A stretch of DNA of 64,000 bases, taken from assembly GCA_020634815.1 (NCBI GenBank), contig JACKBA010000010.1, positions 1 through 64,000 of the forward strand, read 5' to 3'. This DNA comes from Caldilineaceae bacterium (GTDB lineage: Bacteria > Chloroflexota > Anaerolineae > Caldilineales > Caldilineaceae). Position numbers and translations under genes: made by a program. A model generated the notes under the pieces. The model ran no database searches. It was not told where the DNA came from and saw only the letters and a program-made list of their open reading frames with translations. Below are positions 57,731 to 64,000 of the stretch, piece by piece (position 1 is the stretch's first letter; each line of letters opens with the position of its first letter).

Positions 57731-58639
57731 TCAGTTTGCTGTTGGCTGATATTGAACGATTCCCCGACACTTCGGATAATTTGTGCATCCCCAAAACTGC
57801 CCGCCGCTGTTGGCGCCACTCTTGGCCGTGCGCAGAACCATCTCGTCACCGCATTTGGGGCAGCGCGGCGGTGCAGGCTCTACGGGATCAACGACGGGTG
57901 GCGGGCCAAACAAGGATGTGCCAGGCAGAGCAGCCGCCGACGCCGGCTGTGTTATTTGTGGAGACGGTGATACTGGGGCTGTTGTAGCAGGCTTGGGCGT
58001 TGGCGTAGGCGGTGGTGCTGGCGAAGGCGCAGGTTTCTTGTCATAGACGGCGTCTACCCTGGCCGGAGTGGATTCTGCTACTGGTTCGGCGGCCTTTTCT
58101 TCCGCTGCCCACTCACCAAGTACAGCGCGCAACTCTACTGGAGCATAGCCGCGCCGGGCTGGAACTCGGATCAGCGGTAACGCTGCCGTCGCAAAGACAC
58201 GATTCACAAAGTGATCACGGGCCTGGCGATCTTCGCGGCGGTGACTACTGTCATCCAACTCAATGCCGGCAAGCGGGCGCATGGTCTGCCCGTCGCAGAG
58301 CAGAAAGTCCACATGCTTGCGGTCGATTTTGTTGGTGTAGCGGCGCCAGTCGCTGCTATCTTTGATCTTGGCATAGAAGAGATCGCCGAGCGCGACTTTG
58401 GTGCAGATGCGAATCTCTGGGTCAACCACAGTGGCAAGCACGCGGTAGAAACTCAGCTCGGCCGGCGAGAGAAAGTCGTCGCGCAGCGCGTAGGGATAGA
58501 CTTCTTTGTCCGCGGCGGAAGGCTCGTCGGCAGAGAGGAAGTCGACAATGCGATCGACGATCTCATCGACTGCTTCCTGCGATAGGCCAAGCGTGCGAAG
58601 AATACTGCGCAAGACGGAGAACTTGCCTTGGGATGACAT
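57731..58639 (-). CDS. DUF2726 protein with topoisomerase-type zinc finger
   Basis: A 302-residue protein. Residues 45-165 are a DUF2726 domain, a PD-(D/E)xK-like fold (LSPAELSFYRVLATVVDPEI; KHVDFLLCDGQTMRPLAGIE with LDD). A Pro/Ala/Thr-rich linker (APSPAPPPTPTPKPATT) joins it to a C4 zinc finger (CPKCGDEMVLR; FWGCTNYPKCRGI) of the topoisomerase I type. Likely a nuclease or DNA-binding accessory. It starts upstream of and is co-directional with the Mrr-like gene, 12 bp apart, so both form one defence operon. Confidence 0.85.
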   Translation of the reverse strand: MSSQGKFSVLRSILRTLGLSQEAVDEIVDRIVDFLSADEPSAADKEVYPYALRDDFLSPAELSFYRVLATVVDPEIRICTKVALGDLFYAKIKDSSDWRRYTNKIDRKHVDFLLCDGQTMRPLAGIELDDSSHRREDRQARDHFVNRVFATAALPLIRVPARRGYAPVELRAVLGEWAAEEKAAEPVAESTPARVDAVYDKKPAPSPAPPPTPTPKPATTAPVSPSPQITQPASAAALPGTSLFGPPPVVDPVEPAPPRCPKCGDEMVLRTAKSGANSGGQFWGCTNYPKCRGIVQYQPTAN

Positions 58640-58797
58640 GCGTTGCCGATCCTTGGCGTGGGCGCCGGATACTGGCTGGCTGCTGACCCGCTGATTGTCT
58701 CATGCAGCCACAATGCTGAATGTTACAATAGAGCTACCGGCAGGGCGGGCAGCGGGGCGCACCGCCAGCCGACCTTGGTAGTATAGCACTCCCCCTG

Positions 58798-58935
58798 CTA
58801 CGCCAACAATAGCCTTACATGATCGTTTTGGGCCAATAGCTGCCAGCGCACAATCAGCCGCTCCTCCTCGCCGAAGAGATCAGCAGCCTCCAGGCACAGA
58901 ATCTGCGCCTCCACCGCCAGCCCGCCCGCGCCGCA
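58798..58935 (-). pseudogene. Possible C-terminal gene remnant next to the minisatellite
   Basis: The minus-strand frame ends with LAVEAQILCLEAADLFGEEE then RLIVRWQLLAQNDHVRLLLA, which reads like a genuine protein end. Upstream it runs into unlike sequence and the 21-bp repeat. No family recognised; probably a decayed gene. Confidence 0.35.
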
Positions 58936-59064
58936 GTGCCAACGCTCCGCAACGCCGCGGCCGGGCTCGCTACGCGGCACCCTGCGCCGCCCCGCTGGTC
59001 GACAAACGTTCACACACCCCCCGCTTGCGCCGGGGTGACCGAAGCCTTTCACCGCTTGCCCGGC

Positions 59065-59421
59065 GCCTTTCCAACTTTGCCGGGTGCCTTCCAATTGTTG
59101 CCGGGTGCCTTTCCAACTTCGCCGGGTGCCTTTCCAACTTCGCCGGATGCCTTTCCAACTTCGCCGGATGCCTTCCAAATGTTGCCGGGTGCCTTCCAAT
59201 TGTTGCCGGATGCCTTTCAGTTGTTGCCGGATGCCTTTCCAACTTCGCCGGGTGCCTTCCAATTGTTGCCGGATGCCTTTCCAACTTCGCCGGGTGCCTT
59301 CCAATTGTTGCCGGATGCCTTTCCAACTTCGCCGGATGCCTTCCAATTGTTGCCGGGTGCCTTTCCAACTTTGCCGGGTGCCTTCCAATTGTTGCCGGAT
59401 GCCTTTCCAACTTCGCCGGGT
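59065..59421. repeat. 21-bp minisatellite A, 17 units
   Basis: Seventeen 21-bp units, of two alternating kinds: GCCTTTCCAACTTCGCCGGG+T and GCCTTCCAATTGTTGCCGGG+T, and a partial 18th. Long frames are open on both strands (7-residue peptide repeats such as AFPTSPG or RHPATIG), but none has a ribosome site or convincing start, so I list it as a repeat, not a gene. Confidence 0.93.
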
Positions 59422-59476
59422 GCCTTTCGCGGACTTGTGAAGACTTTTGTGTATTAGTTTTGGGGCTGACTCCGGG

Positions 59477-59806
59477 ATGACCGACGGCGACGATCAGATG
59501 ACCGACGGCGACGATCAGATGACCGACGGCGACGATCGGATGACCGACGGCGACTTTGGAATGACCGACGGCGACTCCGAAATGACCGACGGCGACTTTG
59601 GAATGACCGACGGCGACTCCGAAATAACCGACGGCGACTTTGGAATGACCGACGGCGACTTTGGAATGACCGACGGCGACTCCGAAATGACCGACGGCGA
59701 CTTTGGAATGACCGACGGCGACTTTGGAATGACCGACGGCGACTCCGAAATGACCGACGGCGACGATCGGATGACCGACAACGACTCCGCGATGACCGAC
59801 GCGGAG
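59477..59806. repeat. 21-bp minisatellite B, about 15 units
   Basis: Units of 21 bp with constant ATGACCGACGGCGAC followed by a variable 6-mer (GATCAG, GATCGG, TTTGGA or TCCGAA), TTTGGA and TCCGAA often alternating. Plus-strand frame 59447-59830 encodes an acidic 7-residue repeat (MTDGDFG / MTDGDSE, 127 residues) ending EPIKKLRG; minus strand encodes SVIPKSP. Translation is possible but unsupported by a ribosome site. Confidence 0.92.
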
Positions 59807-59811
59807 CCTAT

Positions 59812-59839
59812 AAAAAAACTCCGTGGATGAGCCACGGAG
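59812..59839 (-). terminator. Intrinsic terminator, minus strand
   Basis: CTCCGTGG / CCACGGAG stem with ATGAG loop; on the minus strand it is followed by TTTTTTT. It lies about 240 bp beyond the stop of the beta-helix protein gene and may end that transcript. Confidence 0.75.
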
Positions 59840-59927
59840 GCGGACTACACGTCAATCGTCACAACCGGCGAACCGCCCGCCACACAAGGGCAAACCAAGA
59901 AACCGGACGCCTGCGCCTCCCTCTTCC

Positions 59928-60067
59928 ATTGACCATTGACCGTTGACCATTGACCATTCTTCCTCGCCCCTCGCCCCTCGCCCTCCTCCATTAACAATCA
60001 GCAATTAGCAATTACCCATCAACAATTCTTCCCCGCCCCTCTTCCATTGACCGTTACCCATTGCCAA
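59928..60067. repeat. ATTGACC-heptamer and CGCCCCT tracts
   Basis: Copies of ATTGACC/GTTGACC (59932-59958, 60045-60067), TCGCCCCTCGCCCC and AACAATCAGCAATTAGCAAT tracts. No gene in 59840-60080. Confidence 0.65.
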
Positions 60068-60080
60068 TTCTTCCCCGCCC

Positions 60081-63000
60081 CTAACGCACTACCATCGGCA
60101 GATAAAGACGCCCCTGCGCCAGCGCGTCCATCACACCAAAGCTCGCGCTATGACTGCCATTGTCCTTGTCCCGCACCGTAACGGTCACCGTGTGCGCGCC
60201 GCCCGCCGCGTACGTATGCGCCTGCGCGGCGAGGAGGCCGGCGCTATTCTGCGTGAACTGCGTCGCCGCCGTGCCGTCGCCCCAGTCGACCGTCACCGTC
60301 CACGGCGCATCGGTGCCGGGGTCGGTGAAGCTGCCCAGGGCGAACTGTGTGGCGACGCCGGCCTGCGCCGCCTGGCTGCCGGGCGCGCTCACCGTGGGCG
60401 CCACGTTGGCGATGGTCGCGCTGCTCTGCGCCGTCGTGCTGATGGCGTCGCCGTCGCTCACCACCAGGCGCACGAGAAAGCTGCCGTTGTCGGGATAGAG
60501 GCAGCTTGCGCCCGTGGCGGTGGCAAGGGTCTGGTCGATGACGCCGTCGCCCGTGCAGTCCCAGCCAAAGGTCAGCGGGGCGTCGCCGCCGGAGCCGGTC
60601 GCATCGAGCGCCACCGGGCTGCCCTCGAACCCCACATAGGGGCCGCCCGCCACCGCCACCGGCTGCACCTTGTGATACTCATACGCGCCCATATCCACCA
60701 GGTTGGCCGTCACAGGCAGCGCGTCGAAGCGGCGCGACTGCCCATCCAGATCGACGACGAGGGCCGGCGGCAGCGCGCTGTCCAGCCCGGCGTCGACGGC
60801 CGGTGAGTCGGCGCGCAGGCGGTAGTTGCCGGCCGCGGCGTCGACAAAGCGCGGGTCCGCCGTGAGGCTGTTGCCCCCGGACGAGAGATTCCCGCCGAAG
60901 GCGCCCAGCGGCGCGTTGAAGAAGAGGTTGTGATCTTCGACCAACGTGCTGACCACCGGCGCCGGATCGCCGTGCCCCAGACTGTGGGTCGGGTAATTGA
61001 CGAAGAGGTTGTTAAACGCCTGCGCCGCAGTGCGGAAGAGCTGCACGCCCTGCTGGAAGATCGCACCGGCGGGCATCTGCGGGTCGGCAAAGGTGTTGTT
61101 GATCAGGATAAGATTGGCGTCGAAGATCTTCATCTCCGCGCCCACGGCAAAGGTGTTGGTCTGCACAAAGCCGTTGTTGGTAAAGAGCGAGCTGAGCACC
61201 GTGAGCGTAATGGCGCTGCCGCCTGGCCCGGCCGCGGCCAGCGCCCCGCTCAGCCGGCCCACATTGCCGGTGAAGACGCTATGAGTGATGGTGGTGTTAC
61301 CCTGCACCATCATGCCGCCGGCTTCGCTGTCGCTGCGGTTGTCGGCGATCAGCTCACGGCTGAACGCGCCGCCCTGGGTGAAGATCGCGCCGCCCTGCTG
61401 TGCTGCGAAGTTCTCCGTATAGACATTGTCCGCCGCGCGCAGCAGACCGGCCACGGTGCCGGCGCGATGGTGAACCGCGCCGCCCTGCGGCGAGGTGCTC
61501 CCGGTGGCGGCGTTGCGCGTGAAGTGGGAGCCGGTGATGGCGATCGCCCCCTCGGCATAGATGGCGCCGCCGTCGCCGTTGAGCACGGTGTTGCTGAGGA
61601 AGTCGCTGGCCACGATCGTGAAGCCGGCGAAGTCGGCGGCGGTATCGAACACGCTGGTGGCAAAGATCGCGCCGCCGCGGCTGCCCGCGGTGTTGGTGAG
61701 GAACGAACTGCCGGTGACGGTCAGCGCGCCGCGCACGGCCACGGCCCCGCCGTCGTTCGGCGAGCTGTTGTTGCTCAACGCCGCGTCGAGCAAGGTCAGC
61801 GAGCCGCCCGACTGGTGGATCGCCCCGCCGCCCTGCTCGCTCCCGTCCACGACCAGGTTGCCGGCAAGATTGGCGCTGAAGGTGGAGGAGCCCACCAGGC
61901 TGTCGCCGCCGTTGCTGTGCAGTCCGCCGCCGGTCGCGCCGCTCTGATTGGCGACAAAGGAGGCGTTGTCAACGTGTGCCGCGTTTTCCGCCCAGACGCC
62001 GCCCGCCGAGCGCGCCGCCTGGTTGAAGCGCACGGTGGAACTGAGGATGGTTGCGAGGTTGCCGTTGCCGAAGATGCCGCCGGCGTCGGAAAGGGCCGTG
62101 TTGCTGTCGACCAGGCAGTTCGTGACGGTGACATCCCCATTGGTGAAGATCCCGCCGCCAAACGTGGCCTCATTGCCGGCAACGAGGCAATCGGCGACCA
62201 GCGCCGGGCCATCGATGTAGATGCCGCCGCCCGAACCCGCCGCACGGTTGCCGCTGACCTGGAGATCCTGCGTGCCGGGCGCGCCCTGGAGCGTGACTGT
62301 GACAAAGCCCGCCGTGTAGATGCCGCCGCCGCTGTCGCTGAGCGCCGCGTTGCCGCCGACGCGCAGGTTTGTCGCGCTAAAGGGCACGCCCGCCTCAACG
62401 GTGAGACCGCCAAAGACGGCGACGCCGCCGCCCGCGCCCGCGCTGTTGGTGACGACCTGGCCCGCCACGATGATCAGCGGACCGTCGACAGCCATGCCGC
62501 CGCCAAAAGACAGGGCGCTGTTGCTGACGATGGTCGACGCCGCGGCCGTGACCTGCCGGTTGGCCAGCGCGCGCAGCCCGCCGCCGCTGCCGCCGGGCGC
62601 GCGGTTGTTGCTGACGGTTGTGTTGATGAGCTGGAGCGTGCCGCCGCTCCCGGCGTAGATGCCGCCGCCATCGCCGCTGCTCTGGTTGTTCTGCACGACC
62701 ACGCTGATCATCTGCACCGGCGTGTTGTCGCCGATCAAGATGCCCCCGCCATTGGCGGCGCCGCTGCCGTTGCGAATCGTCAGGCCAACCAGGGTCACCG
62801 TCCCCTGTCCCCCGGCGACAGTGACCACCCGGTGCGCGCCCGCAGCCTGCAACACGACGCTCGCCCCCTGGAGCGTCATCGCCCTGGGGATGGTCAGTTC
62901 CGCGATGGTGTAGGTGTTGGGCAGGATGATCAACGTATCGCCGGTGGGTACGGCATTGACACAGGCCTGGAGCGTGGTGTTGCACGGGGCGGTGCTGGGG

Positions 63001-63155
63001 TAGACCAGGGCGCTGGGAGCCGCCTGCACGCGCAGCGCGTTCCACAGGAAGAGCCAGCCCAGCCAGGCCACAGCCAGCACGAGCGCGGCGCCGCGCCACC
63101 GGCCGCGCCTGGCACGCGAGCAAACTGCTGCATCTCGGGCGATCCGGTCGTCCAT
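60081..63155 (-). CDS. Exported beta-helix protein with PKD domains
   Basis: A 1024-residue secreted or surface protein. A signal/anchor helix (GAALVLAVAWLGWLFLWNAL) near residue 25-45 is followed by a long right-handed beta-helix (choice-of-anchor Q/pectin-lyase-like repeats: NGGGILIGDN, GDGGGIYAGSG, DGGAVAVRGAL), a DMGAYEY end motif, then PKD-like domains (PVALDATGSGGDAPLTFGWD; VTVDWGDGTAATQFTQ) and the tail RLYLPMVVR, common on Chloroflexota exported proteins. Start 63155 has AGGAG 7 bases upstream. Probable adhesin or carbohydrate-binding role; no catalytic residues assigned. Confidence 0.88.
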   Translation of the reverse strand: MDDRIARDAAVCSRARRGRWRGAALVLAVAWLGWLFLWNALRVQAAPSALVYPSTAPCNTTLQACVNAVPTGDTLIILPNTYTIAELTIPRAMTLQGASVVLQAAGAHRVVTVAGGQGTVTLVGLTIRNGSGAANGGGILIGDNTPVQMISVVVQNNQSSGDGGGIYAGSGGTLQLINTTVSNNRAPGGSGGGLRALANRQVTAAASTIVSNSALSFGGGMAVDGPLIIVAGQVVTNSAGAGGGVAVFGGLTVEAGVPFSATNLRVGGNAALSDSGGGIYTAGFVTVTLQGAPGTQDLQVSGNRAAGSGGGIYIDGPALVADCLVAGNEATFGGGIFTNGDVTVTNCLVDSNTALSDAGGIFGNGNLATILSSTVRFNQAARSAGGVWAENAAHVDNASFVANQSGATGGGLHSNGGDSLVGSSTFSANLAGNLVVDGSEQGGGAIHQSGGSLTLLDAALSNNSSPNDGGAVAVRGALTVTGSSFLTNTAGSRGGAIFATSVFDTAADFAGFTIVASDFLSNTVLNGDGGAIYAEGAIAITGSHFTRNAATGSTSPQGGAVHHRAGTVAGLLRAADNVYTENFAAQQGGAIFTQGGAFSRELIADNRSDSEAGGMMVQGNTTITHSVFTGNVGRLSGALAAAGPGGSAITLTVLSSLFTNNGFVQTNTFAVGAEMKIFDANLILINNTFADPQMPAGAIFQQGVQLFRTAAQAFNNLFVNYPTHSLGHGDPAPVVSTLVEDHNLFFNAPLGAFGGNLSSGGNSLTADPRFVDAAAGNYRLRADSPAVDAGLDSALPPALVVDLDGQSRRFDALPVTANLVDMGAYEYHKVQPVAVAGGPYVGFEGSPVALDATGSGGDAPLTFGWDCTGDGVIDQTLATATGASCLYPDNGSFLVRLVVSDGDAISTTAQSSATIANVAPTVSAPGSQAAQAGVATQFALGSFTDPGTDAPWTVTVDWGDGTAATQFTQNSAGLLAAQAHTYAAGGAHTVTVTVRDKDNGSHSASFGVMDALAQGRLYLPMVVR

Positions 63156-63216
63156 GCTCACACTCCTGTCGAAAAATGCGTCCCGACGCTGCGCAATCGC
63201 ACGGCACGCTCACGCG

Positions 63217-63502
63217 CTCTGAGAGTCCATTTGAAAGTTCGCAATCTTGACGCAGAGACGCAGAGGCGCAGAGAAAAGCCCTGCTTCGTTGTCGTGTTCC
63301 CTCTGCGAACCTCTGTATCTCTGCGCCTCTGCGTCAAATCCGGTAATTTCCCCCGACTCTGAGAGTCCATTTGAAAGTTCGCAATCTTGACGCAGAGACG
63401 CAGAGGCGCAGAGAAAAGCCCTGCTTCGTTGTCGTGTTCCCTCTGCGAACCTCTGTATCTCTGCGCCTCTGCGTCAAATCCGGTAATTTCCCCCGACTCT
63501 GA
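63217..63502. repeat. Perfect 140-bp tandem duplication containing GACGCAGA palindromes
   Basis: 63221-63360 and 63361-63500 are identical. Each copy starts GAGAGTCCATTTGAAAGTTC and includes a full GACGCAGA-type inverted repeat (63247-63337 and 63387-63477). Confidence 0.93.
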
Positions 63503-64000
63503 GGCTTCGTGGTGGGCGTTTTCAAACAGATTCTGAGGAGTGGGCCTCGGTGGGATGGAGGAAAAGCTCCATACGCGAAGGGTCCTCTTTTTCGGTACCC
63601 CTTTTTACGCGAGATAGCCGCTGCCGTCAAGTGGCAAAATGGGGTCGGGGCTACTTCACGTTTGGGGCAAACAACGTCCCCGGCACTGTGCACAAGCATT
63701 TTGGTCATCCTGTCTGCTGCTGCACAGTGCCGGGGACGTAATGCGCGCGCCCGAGTTGAATTACGCCCACTGGGGTCGGGTGGGTGGTGCTTGCCGTGCA
63801 GCCATGCGTTGCGCCGGACAGCGGGCATCGATGCGTAAAACCGGGCTTCGCGGGGACGCATGGACGCTCCGCAACCGTCAATCATTTGCCGGCCCACGCT
63901 TGCGTGCACTAGAAGCAGGAAGTAACTCGACCCAGCGGTGCGGATGCGCAGAGCATCGCAGCGTCAAGGGTCAAGGGCCGGCAGCCCAACGGGTTGCTAG
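63503..64000. other. Right-hand end without a recognised gene
   Basis: Short frames on both strands lack family features. The only structure seen is the long-armed hairpin at 63674-63739. Confidence 0.5.
63674..63739. repeat. Inverted repeat with perfect 19-bp arms
   Basis: ACGTCCCCGGCACTGTGCA (63674-63692) and its exact complement (63721-63739) around a 28-bp loop. Resembles dispersed REP/MITE-type hairpins; no transposase is adjacent in the window. Confidence 0.85.

Noticed and set aside
58936..59480. Heptad-repeat proteins encoded by minisatellite A
   Set aside because: Several overlapping frames on both strands are equally open and none has a start context or conserved flank, so none can be preferred.
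59065..59806. CRISPR arrays
   Set aside because: Units are directly adjacent 21-mers without unique spacers, and no cas genes are present.
60930..63362. 810-residue plus-strand frame opposite the beta-helix gene
   Set aside because: Antisense shadow of a GC-rich repetitive gene; composition is Arg/Ala/Gly/Asp-rich with no domains, whereas the minus strand gives a signal, beta-helix and PKD motifs.
63503..64000. Coding sequence at the right end
   Set aside because: Frames of 60-190 codons exist on both strands but span repeats and the hairpin, with no ribosome site or recognisable motif.

Overview
The window is GC-rich chromosomal DNA from a member of the Chloroflexota, most likely an Anaerolineae/Caldilinea-type organism (inference). 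Three things point there: lysine is made by the LysW carrier-protein (alpha-aminoadipate) route, a beta-helix surface protein ends in a YLPMVVR tail like that of many Chloroflexota exported proteins, and the DNA is crowded with short-period (7-9 bp) repeats arranged as inverted arms. The LysW route also occurs in Thermus/Deinococcus and archaea, so the assignment is not absolute.

Layout. 1-2.1 kb: truncated C39-peptidase ABC exporter. 2.1-22.8 kb, almost all on the minus strand: a dispersed lysine-biosynthesis cluster. It has homocitrate synthase, homoaconitase large and small subunits, a homoisocitrate-dehydrogenase-type enzyme, LysW, LysX, LysZ, LysY, LysJ, LysK and a LysE-type exporter, interleaved with prolyl-tRNA synthetase, an aldo/keto reductase, a RelE-type toxin-antitoxin pair, a sugar kinase, an esterase, a GNAT and two NUDIX enzymes. 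Only the aminotransferase LysN is not seen. The first gene, homocitrate synthase, has a leader with a good sigma70 promoter, a 21-codon ORF with three Lys codons (two adjacent) and a strong intrinsic terminator, which looks like ribosome-mediated attenuation. Three of the enzymes (LysK, homoisocitrate dehydrogenase, homoaconitase large subunit) carry in-frame insertions of the same repeat DNA found between genes.

22.8-28.9 kb: a CobW-family GTPase, an amidohydrolase, an MFS transporter and a divergent TPR protein. 28.9-41.4 kb: a two-component system, a B12-type radical SAM protein, Dps, a methyltransferase, a Clp-N/site-2-protease fusion, a ZIP transporter, 8-oxoguanine deaminase, a small kinase, a DinB protein and an EEP-family nuclease. 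41.4-49 kb: a 105-bp tandem repeat, rifampin phosphotransferase, a DUF433/DUF5615 toxin-antitoxin pair, an unknown gene sharing the rifampin phosphotransferase promoter cassette, another DinB gene, and a complete 1.2-kb IS4-type element inserted in a composite interspersed repeat. 49-53 kb: three lipoprotein genes (sugar-binding protein, metallo-beta-lactamase-fold enzyme, TPR protein). 53-58.6 kb: a restriction island (HNH remnants, McrB, McrC, Mrr-like nuclease with HARE-HTH, DUF2726 with zinc finger). 59-64 kb: two adjacent but unrelated 21-bp minisatellites, a 1024-residue beta-helix/PKD surface protein, a perfect 140-bp tandem duplication and a 19-bp-arm hairpin.

No rRNA, tRNA, CRISPR or prophage was recognised. 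Family assignments come from reading motifs in the translations; no database search was possible.
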